From a bacterium (GTDB taxonomy: Bacteria > Electryoneota > RPQS01): 64,000 bases of DNA. Position 1 is the stretch's first letter. Each line of letters starts with the position of its first letter. The position numbers and the translations under genes are program-made. Shown one piece after another: positions 1 to 9,022 of the stretch. Where the stretch lies: contig DASXUQ010000001.1 of assembly GCA_036504735.1 (NCBI GenBank), forward strand, positions 1 to 64,000. The letters are read 5' to 3'. The notes below the pieces were generated by a model. That model searched no databases, was not told the DNA's origin, and saw only the letters and a list, made by a program, of their open reading frames with translations.

Positions 1-2460
1 GGAATAGGTGGTGCCAGCCACCACATCGGCATCGAGGTAGCTGTACTGCTGGGCCGTGCTGGAATTGCCCTGCGAGCGGATGGACGCGATACGGCTGAAC
101 TCACCGGTAGCTGAGGCGCTGCGCCAGAGTTCGAAGTGGTCATTGCGGTTTTCGGTAGCCGTGGCAAACCTGAAGCGGATGCCGCCCTGCTCCGGATTGG
201 CACTGACAGAAGCCAGTTCCACCGGCAGAATTTCATCATACTGGAAGCTCAGGCAGACCCAATTGACCCGTCCGGAGTCACCGGCCTGTGCACCCGAGAT
301 GCGGAGTACCCAGTCGCCCATAGCATTCTCGCCGTCAAAGACGGAGAGCGGGGTTTCCGGAGTGAACGTACCGCGGAAGGGCGGGAAGCTCTGGGGAATG
401 GAATCCAGCGCTTCATCATCGAAGGTGGTGCAGGAGTAGCCCTGACCGCCCGGGCCCTGACGTGAGGCAAGGGTGGAGACATGGCCGGCGGGGGACAGCA
501 ACTGGATGACCAGGTCCATATCATCGGGGTACGTGATGTCGAGGCAGACGTTCACATCGGTGACATGGTACTGGGTCGGCACATGGATGGGGATCAGGCT
601 GGGAGCAAAGTCACCGATAGGGCCACCGGTGAGGTTGCAGACGCTGTTCGGCGCATTCTGGCACGTACACTCGAAGGAGGACGGGCAGGGCGTGTCACAG
701 GTCATGGTGCTGTCCCAGACGCCGCCGTACTGGGCGCAGAGGGCTTCGGTCTCCATCGAGCAGAAAGGATTGATGGGATCGAGGTAACAGCAGCGGCCAA
801 CCACGGGAGGCGGAACCTGACCATTGTGGAACGGAAAGTTCGGCATCAGCGGCGTGGTGGGAATGTCGGTGACATTCACCTGATGGTAGTAGACGTAGTT
901 GTCGGTGGCCACACCTTCCCCCTGCGGAATGCTGCCCGCATCGGCATCCTTCACATATTCGAGATTGAGCATGCCCTGTCCGGCGAAGTAGAAGACGCGA
1001 TCGGCGAGGGTGATGTCGCGCTCGCTCCAGCAGAATCCGGCGGGAGTGGGGACAATGGGGGGACGCGTGTCGGTGACGTTCCGGCCCGTGGACCAATGGG
1101 CGCCGCCGTCGGTGGAGACGGTGATCCAGGCATCACCCTGATAGAAACCACCTTCCGAGATGGCATCCAGATCATACTTCTGGTAGGATGAGTACAGGTA
1201 TCCCGTGACTTCGTCCTGTGACAGGCTGGGGCGCTGCACAAGGCGCTGCCATGCACCGACAAGGCCGTCGGAGTTAAATTCCCAGTCACGGGCCATGGGG
1301 CTGAACTGGTTATGCTGCTCGTCCCAGTGCCAGATCATGGAGTATTGACTACTGATGTACGGACCACCGGGGGTCATCATGTCATAGAAGCCCGTGGTGA
1401 AGGCCACATGCAATACGTCATTATCATCGAACAACACGCTGACGTCGTTGTAGGCGCGGAGGGTATCCTGATTGGTGAACTGGGTGAGGTTTACACGCGG
1501 ACCCCACGTCAGGCCGCCGTCATTGGACGTGATGAGGTAGATGTCATTGTCATACTGGTTGGCGGAATCATTCATGGCGCGGCGCGGACGGGGGTAGGCG
1601 ATGGCGACGCGGCTGGAGAGCTTGGATGCGGCGACATCCGCGGCGATGGTCATAGCGGTGTCCAACACCTTGTACTGCAGGTTGCCGGGGGCAACGTTCT
1701 GCCAGAAGATCTGCATACCATTCCCATCCTGGTCCCACTGGGGAATGCCGCGGGAATAGTAGATGCGCTGGGGTGCGCCGGCAGTCGGCAGGCTGTGCGT
1801 GGTGACCATGTGCAGGACGCTGTCATGGCCCATAGCCACTTTCGGCCAGATCAGTTCAAGCGGGGAGCCGGATTCATAGATCAGATTCGGCTGCGTGGAG
1901 GTAAAGGCACCAAGGCGCGGCAGGAAGTCGATTGCCATAGCCGAATGGTTACCGGAGATTCCATTGCGGACTTCATGGTAGCCCGGGAACGCCATGCCGC
2001 CGGGCATGACGGCCTGGCAGGCGTAGCCGCCGCGCGCCCCGGCGTCAACCTGAACACCCGTGGGCATGTTACCTGAATTCAAGAACATCATGGACTGGGT
2101 GGTCGGATCCCACACCTGATAATAGATACGGCGGGGACCGCCGACCATGCTGGTCATGCCTTTCATCCAGACAAAATGGGCAAAGCCGTCATTGTCCATG
2201 CCGATCATCTTGCCGGCGGAGCCATTATGCTGATAGTCATACCATGTTGAGCCCACCAGATAGATAGAGCCGATGGGATCGTCGAGGCGTCCGTCAGGCG
2301 GACGCAGATGGGACTCTTCGGCGGGACCGAAATAGGTCTGTTGTTCTGCGCCGACGACGGGTAGATTGACCGCATGCTGATAGGGTCCTTTGGCTGCGGG
2401 GGCAGCCCAAAGTGCGGCGCACATTAGGACCAACACGACAAACAGGGAACGCTTAAACAT
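1..2460 (-). CDS. Secreted P-domain protein with BNR-like repeats (partial, C-terminus off window)
   Basis: The gene reads from an ATG at 2460 leftward without a stop for 820 codons and leaves the window. It opens with a signal peptide (MFKRSLFVVLVLMCAALWAA). Two Asp-box-like BNR motifs are visible (SNDGGLTW near residue 312, STDGGAHW near residue 452), suggesting a propeller. A Cys-rich segment (about residues 553-606, starting CCYLDP) follows, then a proprotein-convertase P-domain (about 633-743, with DMDLVIQLLSP and GDWVLRISG). The last visible part (PVELASVSA onward) is the kind of domain that usually precedes a T9SS sorting tail, so the tail is probably just outside the window. Role inferred: exported cell-surface or extracellular protein; no catalytic activity can be assigned. 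Confidence 0.85.
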   Translation of the reverse strand, partial: MFKRSLFVVLVLMCAALWAAPAAKGPYQHAVNLPVVGAEQQTYFGPAEESHLRPPDGRLDDPIGSIYLVGSTWYDYQHNGSAGKMIGMDNDGFAHFVWMKGMTSMVGGPRRIYYQVWDPTTQSMMFLNSGNMPTGVQVDAGARGGYACQAVMPGGMAFPGYHEVRNGISGNHSAMAIDFLPRLGAFTSTQPNLIYESGSPLELIWPKVAMGHDSVLHMVTTHSLPTAGAPQRIYYSRGIPQWDQDGNGMQIFWQNVAPGNLQYKVLDTAMTIAADVAASKLSSRVAIAYPRPRRAMNDSANQYDNDIYLITSNDGGLTWGPRVNLTQFTNQDTLRAYNDVSVLFDDNDVLHVAFTTGFYDMMTPGGPYISSQYSMIWHWDEQHNQFSPMARDWEFNSDGLVGAWQRLVQRPSLSQDEVTGYLYSSYQKYDLDAISEGGFYQGDAWITVSTDGGAHWSTGRNVTDTRPPIVPTPAGFCWSERDITLADRVFYFAGQGMLNLEYVKDADAGSIPQGEGVATDNYVYYHQVNVTDIPTTPLMPNFPFHNGQVPPPVVGRCCYLDPINPFCSMETEALCAQYGGVWDSTMTCDTPCPSSFECTCQNAPNSVCNLTGGPIGDFAPSLIPIHVPTQYHVTDVNVCLDITYPDDMDLVIQLLSPAGHVSTLASRQGPGGQGYSCTTFDDEALDSIPQSFPPFRGTFTPETPLSVFDGENAMGDWVLRISGAQAGDSGRVNWVCLSFQYDEILPVELASVSANPEQGGIRFRFATATENRNDHFELWRSASATGEFSRIASIRSQGNSSTAQQYSYLDADVVAGTTYS

Positions 2461-2917
2461 GATGCACCTCATTTGTTTGAACATGGCTGGGAGTACACAG
2501 ATAATTTAGGCATATTCTCCGACAAGCAATATTCATCCGAGTTCATTGATAAATATTTTGATGGTTCAAGTATATTAAGGATATTATAGTTTAATAGTTT
2601 GTCAAATAGCAGTTTAGTTATTCAATACCTTGAAGTGCAGAACAAAGCCAACTATGCATATCTGGCAGAGTAGCTATGTGCATTTTCCGCAAATGGTAAA
2701 CAATAAGTGACCGCAAACGAAAACCGGTAAGTAACGGATATATTTAAAAAGTTGCATGTTACGTGATAACCTAAACCGTTTTGGGCGACCAAAACGCCGG
2801 GTCAGCAATCAGGTATACGGTTTGCGATAGAATTGTCTGGTGTCATGATCAATGGTATTGTCAATAACATAACGGACACAGGGTTTGCGATGAAGATGAC
2901 CCGGAACTGGAGGCATT
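2461..2917. other. AT-rich intergenic region between divergent genes
   Basis: This 457-base stretch separates two divergently transcribed secreted-protein genes and is clearly more AT-rich than its surroundings, notably 2520-2640 and 2740-2770. I see no convincing coding sequence, tRNA or strong hairpin. It must hold promoters for both sides, but no promoter could be assigned with confidence. Confidence 0.6.
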
Positions 2918-3373
2918 ATGCACGCTGCTCGAATCTTTTGTTTGGTGCTGGTCGTCTCACTGCTTGCGTATGGTCAATCCGCTCCCGACAGTCTGGGACT
3001 CTGCTACCATTCTGACACCGGCATCGCACAGGACCTTTCGGTCTCATTTGACGACGACGATGATTCTGTGCCCGTTGTACCATCCACGCCGCAGGATGCG
3101 GGGTTTCTGGAGACGACGGCTCTCTACCCGAACTATCCCAATCCCTTCAATCCCGAAACCGAAGTGGCCTTTGACCTGCCGCAGAGCATGAATGTGCTGG
3201 TAGCGGTGTATGATATTCTGGGACAGCACGTGATGACACTGGCCAGTGGATGGTTAGAAGGCGGACATCATGTGGCAGAATTCGACGGCAGCGATTTGCC
3301 TCCGGGAATTTATTTTTGCAGGCTGGACGCCCCGGGAGTGACACAAACTCACCGAATGACGCTTTTGAAATAG
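2918..3373 (+). CDS. Minimal T9SS-type secreted protein
   Basis: A 151-residue protein starting at an ATG eight bases after GGAGG. It has a signal peptide (about residues 1-20, ending AYGQS), only some 50 residues of mature region with an acidic run of five Asp, and then an apparently complete C-terminal sorting domain (about 70-151: NYPNPFNP, YDILGQHV, LPPGIYFCRL, MTLLK). The N-terminal QSAPDSL resembles the QSVPDTLW start of the propeller protein at 3456-4934, so it may be an internal deletion derivative of such a gene. Export by type IX secretion is inferred from the tail; the function of the short passenger is unknown. Confidence 0.8.
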   Translation: MHAARIFCLVLVVSLLAYGQSAPDSLGLCYHSDTGIAQDLSVSFDDDDDSVPVVPSTPQDAGFLETTALYPNYPNPFNPETEVAFDLPQSMNVLVAVYDILGQHVMTLASGWLEGGHHVAEFDGSDLPPGIYFCRLDAPGVTQTHRMTLLK

Positions 3374-3384
3374 CAATACACTCT

Positions 3385-3416
3385 ACAGGCGGGTCTTTTG
3401 ACCCGCCTGTCGGTTT
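3385..3416 (+). terminator. Rho-independent terminator
   Basis: A perfect 10-bp stem (3385-3394 with 3401-3410) and a six-base loop are followed by CGGTTTT, twelve bases after the stop of the minimal T9SS cargo gene. Confidence 0.75.
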
Positions 3417-3455
3417 TGAATGATCGTGGCGTACAACAGTGGCATGGAGGCGCTT

Positions 3456-4934
3456 ATGAGACCCTTGATCATGTTATGGGCACTGATCGCGCTGGCAACT
3501 GTGGTTTGTGCTCAAAGTGTGCCGGATACTCTTTGGACCCGCGAGTATCCGGAGTTCCGGAATGCTGGAGTCAATGCGGTGGTTCCTTCGTTTGATGGCG
3601 GCCTGGTGCTCACAGGAGTGCAGGAGTTTGCCCCGGCGGACACGTTTGCGTTGATTCCCCGGGACCTGATTGTGATCCAGACGGACGCACGCGGAGAGGT
3701 TCAATGGACCTACCGCCGGGCCAGCATGCTGGATACGCTGTGGGAAGGTGTGACGCTGTGCCGTACGCTGGACAGCGCCTATGTGGTGCTGGCGCGCAAG
3801 CGGTATGATGACAGCGTAGCGGTGATAACGCTGGTGAAGCTGAACCGCCGGGGAGAAGAAATCTGGTTGCGGGATTACCGGATTCAGACCTTCAATTTCG
3901 CGCACACGCTGGGGCTGATGGCCGATGGCTCTTATCTGGTGGGATCGAATTTGCAGATCGTCCGTCCGCATGAACGGGGCTGCACCAACAATCTGTTTGT
4001 GATGGATGTGAGCCCGGATGGCGATACCGTATGGACGCAGACCTGGCGCGGCGCGCAATGCGAGCGGCTGATCACCAGTGCGATCACGACCAGCGACGGT
4101 GGCTGTCTGTTGATGGGAGTGGATTGCCCTCCGCGCGTGCCCGAGACCAACCCGCTGATGATCAAGCTGAACGGACGGGGTGACGTGGAGTGGGAGCGGT
4201 TGGACGATGCCCAGATGGATTGGGCCCGGGTCTGCGCCCTCGAGGTAGCCGATGGATATATCATCGGCAGAAATTACTTCAGTATTACCCAACTGGAAAA
4301 GGTTGGCCTCGATGGCAGCACGCAGTGGGTGCAAAGTTATGAAGTGGAGACGGAGCGGAGCGAATATCCGGAAGCGGTAGTGGCGGCGGAAGACGGCGGA
4401 TATCTGATCGCGCAGCTTTCGCAGCTCCGCGCCTCGGAGCGCTGGGCACCGATTTTGAGCAAGACGGATGCGGCGGGCAATCTGCAGTGGCGGATCATCG
4501 CCGATTTGACCACGAGTAATTACGCGCCGGGGTTTTGCCAGACGCCGTGGAACACGCTGGTGTTTGCCGGTTGGAGCGGCGTACCGCGCGGGTATACTCA
4601 GCCGTGGTATCTGTGGATGGAAGAGTATGGCTGGCCGACGGCAAAAACAACGCATCAAACTGTGAGGCCCGAGACTTTCGGCCTTCGGCCCAACTATCCG
4701 AATCCCTTCAATCCCACCACGGAGATTGCCTTCGATCTGCCGCGCACCTCTGTGGTGACGCTGACGGTGCATAATCTTCTTGGGCAGGAAGTGGCGAGCC
4801 TGACTCATGACGTGCTCAGCGCGGGTCGGCATACGGTAATGTTCGATGGCGGCGCGCTGCCCTCGGGCGTGTATCTCTGCCGTTTGCAGACAGCGGAAGG
4901 GATGCAGACGCGGAAGATGATGCTGTTGAAGTAA
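3456..4934 (+). CDS. T9SS-type secreted beta-propeller-like protein
   Basis: 492 residues. The ATG at 3456 is chosen because GGAGG lies five bases upstream and the signal peptide (MRPLIMLWALIALATVVCAQ) begins there; an in-frame upstream ATG at 3420 would add 12 residues before it. The body holds six repeats of about 55 residues built on a (V/L)xxxDxxGxxxW core (for example TDARGEVQW, LNRRGEEIW, SPDGDTVW, TDAAGNLQW), as in propeller proteins. The C-terminal 80 residues are a T9SS sorting domain with NYPNPFNP, LPSGVYLCRL and MMLLK. Paralogous to the genes at 5190-6620 and 47303-48724. Ligand or enzymatic role unknown. Confidence 0.85.
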   Translation: MRPLIMLWALIALATVVCAQSVPDTLWTREYPEFRNAGVNAVVPSFDGGLVLTGVQEFAPADTFALIPRDLIVIQTDARGEVQWTYRRASMLDTLWEGVTLCRTLDSAYVVLARKRYDDSVAVITLVKLNRRGEEIWLRDYRIQTFNFAHTLGLMADGSYLVGSNLQIVRPHERGCTNNLFVMDVSPDGDTVWTQTWRGAQCERLITSAITTSDGGCLLMGVDCPPRVPETNPLMIKLNGRGDVEWERLDDAQMDWARVCALEVADGYIIGRNYFSITQLEKVGLDGSTQWVQSYEVETERSEYPEAVVAAEDGGYLIAQLSQLRASERWAPILSKTDAAGNLQWRIIADLTTSNYAPGFCQTPWNTLVFAGWSGVPRGYTQPWYLWMEEYGWPTAKTTHQTVRPETFGLRPNYPNPFNPTTEIAFDLPRTSVVTLTVHNLLGQEVASLTHDVLSAGRHTVMFDGGALPSGVYLCRLQTAEGMQTRKMMLLK

Positions 4935-4961
4935 GGATGAAGGCGGAAGGATGAAGGATGA
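4933..4961. repeat. Purine-rich GGATGAAGG repeat, copy 1
   Basis: 29 bases starting at the stop codon of the preceding gene. They are identical to 30093-30121, and 22 bases of it recur in inverse orientation at 56985-57006. Built from GGATGAA and GGCGGAA units. Confidence 0.85.
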
Positions 4962-5077
4962 AAGGAAGAGGGGCGATGGGGCGGGCTTGTGGGGGCAGAT
5001 GCGGAAACGGCGGGCCAATGCAATCGGCCCCCGCGCCCGGCCCGGCTGGAATTGTTGGAGTGTGGTTATTGTTCAGG

Positions 5078-5138
5078 CGGAGGGTTGCGCGTGGAACGGT
5101 TTGCGTCAGGCAAAATCCTGCGCTTAACCCTCCCCTAC
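5078..5138 (-). repeat. CCCCTAC-bounded inverted-repeat element, copy 1
   Basis: About 61 bases beginning GGAGGGTTGCGCG and ending GCGCTTAACCCTCCCCTAC, so the ends can pair as GAGGGTT with AACCCTC. The same architecture recurs at 14080-14144 and 56876-56940. It lies between two T9SS propeller genes, and no coding potential is evident. Confidence 0.75.
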
Positions 5139-5189
5139 GACCCGTGTGGCTTTTCAGACTTTCGGCACGTTCTTCAGATGGAGGTCATC

Positions 5190-6620
5190 ATGAAAGCGCT
5201 GTTAGTGGTTTTGCTGGTTGTGCTGATTCCTGTGGGATTGTGGGCACAGCCGGATACTCTGTGGACACATGTTTATTTGGAGCTGCATCCGGGACAGCCT
5301 CAGGATATGCAGCCTTCTTTTGACGGCGGACTGGTTTGGACCGGAATGTGGTTGACAGGGGCGGACTCGATGAACGGGCACGGGGATTTGATTGCAAGGG
5401 AAGCGGATGAACAGGGCGAAACCCGCTGGACCTTCCATGTGGAAGGGGTCACCGATGACACGATCTGGTACGGGCAGTCCCTTTGCCGCACTGCCGATAG
5501 TTGCTATATGATACTTGGCGGCAGGCACTACGGGGACAGTGCGGACTGTGTACTGTTCAAACTGAACCGGCAGGGGGAATTGCTCTGGCGGCGCACCTGC
5601 CCGGTTTCCGACTTTGATCTTGCCAAGTCCATCGGGGCTTTGGAGAACGACACTTATGCCGTGTGCATGACCTCGACGGTGCATGATCCGAGCGGATATG
5701 ATTATCAGGTCAATCTGGTGGCCAAGCTCACCGCCGACGGCGACACACTGTGGACCTATTCCTATCCGGGAAATCCGGTGAGGGCGGTGCCGGTGACGGG
5801 TGGCTGTATACTGTTGGGAAAGACGACGTATCCCCTGCTGGTGAAGTTGGACGAGGATGGCCAGGTAGTCTGGCTTCGGGAGTACACCAACATTTCCGTC
5901 GACGACTTTATGGATCTGGTGGAGTTGCCCAGCGGCTACTTTGTGCTGGGACAGGGCTGGTCCTACGGCTCGGATAATGTCAGCCTGATGAATGTCGGTT
6001 TCGATGGCGAGCCGGTGACCATTCGGCAATTTATTCCAGAGGGTGGCCGCGATGAACGTCCGGTGCGTATGGCGCGAAGCGCGGATGGAGGACTGATGAT
6101 CGGCGGCTACAGCATGTCCGTCGAAGATTTTGACGTGCCGATGATGCTGATCAAGACGGATTCTCTCGGTGCGCGGCAATGGCGGACCTTGACCGATCCC
6201 GGCTGGCAGGCGGCCGTCACGGCCTTCTGTGGTCTGCCGGATGGCGGGTACGTCCTTGGCGGTGCGGCCGCGAGCGGCGGAGGTGGGTTCAGCTATGGAT
6301 TTCTGGCGAGATTCGGTGAGACACCGAATCACCTGAACGAGACGGTGTCGCTGGCCGCGGTTCCGAGCCTGGCGCAGAACTATCCCAACCCATTTAATGC
6401 GCGGACCGAGATTGCCTTCGATCTGCCAAGAACGGGCGTGGTGCGACTGGCTGTGTACGATCTGCTGGGCCGGGCTGTAGCCCAGGAGGTGGACGAGGTG
6501 ATGACTGCCGGACACCATACGATCACCTTTGACGGCGCGCCGCTGGCTTCGGGAATCTATTTCTACACGCTGCAGACGGCGGATCTGAAGGCGACCCGAA
6601 AAATGATGCTGTTGAAGTAG
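5190..6620 (+). CDS. T9SS-type secreted beta-propeller-like protein
   Basis: 476 residues; the ATG at 5190 follows GGAGG by six bases and begins a signal peptide (MKALLVVLLVVLIPVGLWAQ). The mature N-terminus PDTLWTHVY parallels PDTLWTREY of the upstream paralog. Six repeats with LNRQGELLW, LTADGDTLW, LDEDGQVVW or TDSLGARQW cores suggest a propeller. The C-terminal sorting domain (NYPNPFNA, YDLLGRAV, LASGIYFYTL, MMLLK) marks it for type IX export. It was probably produced by tandem duplication with 3456-4934. Substrate or binding partner cannot be told from sequence. Confidence 0.85.
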   Translation: MKALLVVLLVVLIPVGLWAQPDTLWTHVYLELHPGQPQDMQPSFDGGLVWTGMWLTGADSMNGHGDLIAREADEQGETRWTFHVEGVTDDTIWYGQSLCRTADSCYMILGGRHYGDSADCVLFKLNRQGELLWRRTCPVSDFDLAKSIGALENDTYAVCMTSTVHDPSGYDYQVNLVAKLTADGDTLWTYSYPGNPVRAVPVTGGCILLGKTTYPLLVKLDEDGQVVWLREYTNISVDDFMDLVELPSGYFVLGQGWSYGSDNVSLMNVGFDGEPVTIRQFIPEGGRDERPVRMARSADGGLMIGGYSMSVEDFDVPMMLIKTDSLGARQWRTLTDPGWQAAVTAFCGLPDGGYVLGGAAASGGGGFSYGFLARFGETPNHLNETVSLAAVPSLAQNYPNPFNARTEIAFDLPRTGVVRLAVYDLLGRAVAQEVDEVMTAGHHTITFDGAPLASGIYFYTLQTADLKATRKMMLLK

Positions 6621-6732
6621 GCCTCGGAGCGGCCTTGCAGTAACGGATTGGCGGGATGCGGGCTCTGCACCGGAGGCGAACACACAAGCATGGGGCTTTG
6701 TCTAAGTTCCGGGAGCCCGCTCCGCTGTTTTT

Positions 6733-6776
6733 GCAACAGGCGAGCACTCACACGAGTGGTCGCCTGTTGCGTCTTT
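6733..6776 (+). terminator. Hairpin terminator
   Basis: A 17-bp stem with one mismatch (6733-6749 with 6754-6770), a four-base loop and trailing GTCTTT, about 110 bases after the stop of the propeller gene. Confidence 0.6.
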
Positions 6777-6837
6777 GGATGGCACGGAGGTGCAAGAAAG
6801 TGGTCAGCGTGCAAATCCAAACGAACGATGGCGGCTA

Positions 6838-6986
6838 ACCATTTCCCGAACTACCCGAATTCCTTCAACCCGACAGGTGGTTCAGATGAGCCAGCGGTTG
6901 GAGGAAGGCAACCGCCGGTTTGTGGAGAACACAGCTTGCTACGCGGCGGCATGCCGCGCGCGGGGGTCTACTCGGCTCGGTGACGG
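6838..6986 (+). pseudogene. Remnant of a T9SS sorting domain
   Basis: Frame +3 translates to NYPNSFNP (6849-6872) and, after only about 23 codons, GGMPRAGVYSA (6943 onward), matching the two most conserved blocks of the T9SS tails in the two upstream genes. Intact copies place roughly 50-60 residues between these blocks, so there is an internal deletion, and no signal peptide or start belongs to it. It is read as the decayed 3' end of a third tandem paralog. 6621-7137 holds nothing else I can support apart from the hairpin at 6733. Confidence 0.65.
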
Positions 6987-7137
6987 CGAGCATCCTCAAA
7001 GAAGACAACGGGTTTGCGAATCGGCATCGGTTGATTTGGCGGTCAAGAGGTATGGTCCGGCAATTGCAATGAACCCGGTGCAATAATCTTGTGAAGCGCA
7101 CCGAATCCTTTTATTACTTTTCCGGTTGCCATACGCT

Positions 7138-8742
7138 ATGCATCACAAACACCCCATGTCCAACCGATCCCGCCAACGCGGGTTTGTGATGGTCCTTGCC
7201 GCCCTGTTGATTGTCGGTCTGATGACCATCGCAACGGTAGCGGTGAGACGCACCCAAACCCTGAATGATCAGAGCCAGCGCGCCTACCATGAAGCGCGAG
7301 TGTTCTACGTGGCCGAAGGCGGCGCCGACGTGGCGGCGGATTGGCTGCGCAATGCCATCCATATTAACACGGTTCCCTCGCAGTCGGATCTGAACGATTT
7401 CCATGCGCCCACCGTTCCGGATTATGTGTTCCCGCAACTCACCATCGCCAAGCAGCCGGTAACGACTACGATACCGATTACCCAAGGGGCGTATGCGGGG
7501 ATGAATGCGACCGTGCAGCCCTATCTGATCGTATCCCACGCGGCGAACAGCAAGGGCACAGTGGATCAGGTGGTGCGGGTGACGGTGAACCGCGAGGGCA
7601 TCGGGATGTACCAGTTCGGTATCTACTATGACCACGATCTGGAGATGTTCCCCGCCTACCCGCTGGACTTCAACGGGCGGATCCACACCAACGGCAACCT
7701 GTATATCGGATCGAGCGACGTGCTGAACATCAACGGCAGTGTCACCGCGGGTGGACATATCTACAACACGCCCAAGGATCCGACCCAATATTACAATGGC
7801 AAGGCACGGATCACGGATGTAGCCGGCCACTGGCACGATTTGAGCTATGACAGCCGCGACCCCAACTGGCAGCGAAAGAGTCTGGAAGACTGGCAGGGAC
7901 GAGTGAAGGATGTCAGCCAAGGGACCACCGCCCTGGCCTTCCCTCTGTCGACACCGGCTTTTCCGATTGACGTCATCAAGCGCGGTCAGCCGGGAGATGA
8001 TGAGGAACTGCGGGCCAAGCGATACTATTACAAAGCCGGTTTGAAAATTATTGACGGTATCGCCACGGATTCGACTGGAAATCCGATCGCATTGCCCGTT
8101 GGCGTGCTGACCTCAAGCAATGTCTGGGACTTCCGCGAGCAGAAGACGATGCACATGACGAACGTGAATATCGGCCTGCTGGCCTCCTCGGGCATGGTTC
8201 CATCCAACCGCACCATCTATTTCTGCTATACCGATCCGGCGGGCGCGATTCGACTGGTAAACGGCGCAACCCTTCCGGCAGGCGGCCTAAGCATCGCGAC
8301 GGAAAATCCCCTGTATGTCTGGGGCAATTTCAATACGGTGAACAAAAAGGCCTGCTCTATCCTGTGTGATGCCTTCAATGTCTATTCCAACAACTGGTCT
8401 GACGGCAACGCCACGAAGAGCATCAATCAGCGGGGATCCTCGGCGACCACGGTCAACAGTTGCGTCGTGGCAGGAAATACAGAAACGACCTCAGGCGATT
8501 ACAACGGCGGCGCGGAAAATCTGATCCGCCTGCACGAAAAATGGGTAGGACACGAGCTGACCTACCGCGGCTCCCTGGTCTGCATCTGGAACAGCCAGCG
8601 GGCAACGGGAGACTTCCGCAACGCATCCTATGTGGAGGCCCACCGCGACTGGGGTTACGATCAATCCCTGCTGGATCCGTCCCTCTGGCCGCCGGACATG
8701 ATTTCCGTCCAACGCACGGTCCGCGCGCGCTGGCAGGGCTAA
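7138..8742 (+). CDS. PilX-like pseudopilin / DUF4900-type protein
   Basis: 534 residues from the ATG at 7138; a TTG at 7126 and an ATG at 7156 are alternatives, and none has a good ribosome-binding site. The N-terminus has a prepilin-like segment (RQRGFVMVLAALLIVGL) after a short basic leader, then YVAEGGADVAADWL, as in PilX/type IV pilus minor pilins whose AEGG follows the pilin helix. The body contains GRIHTNGNLYIGSSDVLNI, a pattern seen in DUF4900 proteins. It lacks the Glu at +5 of major pilins, as PilX does. Probable role: minor component of a type IV pilus or type II-like pseudopilus. No other pilus genes are nearby. Confidence 0.7.
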   Translation: MHHKHPMSNRSRQRGFVMVLAALLIVGLMTIATVAVRRTQTLNDQSQRAYHEARVFYVAEGGADVAADWLRNAIHINTVPSQSDLNDFHAPTVPDYVFPQLTIAKQPVTTTIPITQGAYAGMNATVQPYLIVSHAANSKGTVDQVVRVTVNREGIGMYQFGIYYDHDLEMFPAYPLDFNGRIHTNGNLYIGSSDVLNINGSVTAGGHIYNTPKDPTQYYNGKARITDVAGHWHDLSYDSRDPNWQRKSLEDWQGRVKDVSQGTTALAFPLSTPAFPIDVIKRGQPGDDEELRAKRYYYKAGLKIIDGIATDSTGNPIALPVGVLTSSNVWDFREQKTMHMTNVNIGLLASSGMVPSNRTIYFCYTDPAGAIRLVNGATLPAGGLSIATENPLYVWGNFNTVNKKACSILCDAFNVYSNNWSDGNATKSINQRGSSATTVNSCVVAGNTETTSGDYNGGAENLIRLHEKWVGHELTYRGSLVCIWNSQRATGDFRNASYVEAHRDWGYDQSLLDPSLWPPDMISVQRTVRARWQG

Positions 8743-8743
8743 G

Positions 8744-8760
8744 CAGGCGTGACGCCTGCA
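8744..8760. repeat. Small palindrome GCAGGCG/CGCCTGC
   Basis: A 7-bp perfect stem with a three-base loop directly after the pseudopilin stop. Related palindromes (GCAGGGG with CCCCTGC) occur at 8887-8904 and 14280-14296; this one and the one near 8887 both run into the same CCTGCACCCATGTCG sequence. Confidence 0.6.
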
Positions 8761-8822
8761 CCCATGTCGCCTTCGGCGCGCTATCGATGACGAAAGGGCG
8801 ACCCTGTCGGGTGCCCTTTCTT
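8755..8822 (+). repeat. 68-bp direct repeat, copy 1, containing a terminator hairpin
   Basis: Identical over 68 bases to 8899-8966. Its second half is a hairpin (GAAAGGGC paired with GCCCTTTC, with a one-base bulge) followed by TTTCTT, so it probably terminates the pseudopilin transcript. Confidence 0.85.
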
Positions 8823-8898
8823 GGTTTGTGGTATGGTAATGCAAATGCGGATGACGGGGCCAAGCCCTGTACCCAAGTCGGCTTCGGCAGGGGTAACC

Positions 8899-8966
8899 CC
8901 TGCACCCATGTCGCCTTCGGCGCGCTATCGATGACGAAAGGGCGACCCTGTCGGGTGCCCTTTCTT
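8899..8966 (+). repeat. 68-bp direct repeat, copy 2
   Basis: Perfect copy of 8755-8822, 144 bases downstream. A diverged partial unit (CCTGTACCCAAGTCGGCTTCGG, split by changes) lies between them at about 8867-8890. The rest of 8743-9225 has no convincing gene. Confidence 0.85.
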
Positions 8967-9000
8967 TGTTGGTGCAAGGGGGTGCGCTCATGCAAGAGGC

Positions 9001-9022
9001 GGGCGCACACGCAGGTGCGCCC
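9001..9022. repeat. Palindrome ending in CCCCTAC, copy B1
   Basis: GGGCGCAC (9001-9008) pairs with GTGCGCCC (9015-9022), immediately followed by CTAC. Shares the trailing CCTAC with palindromes at 11880, 11907 and 13941. Confidence 0.6.

Noticed and set aside
3474-5018. 514-codon minus-strand frame opposite the first propeller gene
   Set aside because: Antisense to a gene with signal peptide, repeats and sorting domain; product is His/Arg/Pro-rich with no motif.
6621-7125. A complete small gene in the gap after the second propeller gene
   Set aside because: The frames there contain a strong hairpin and only broken parts of a sorting domain, with no start or signal peptide.
8755-8966. CRISPR array
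   Set aside because: Only two repeats of 68 bp with a 76-base interval, each containing a terminator; no cas genes in the window.
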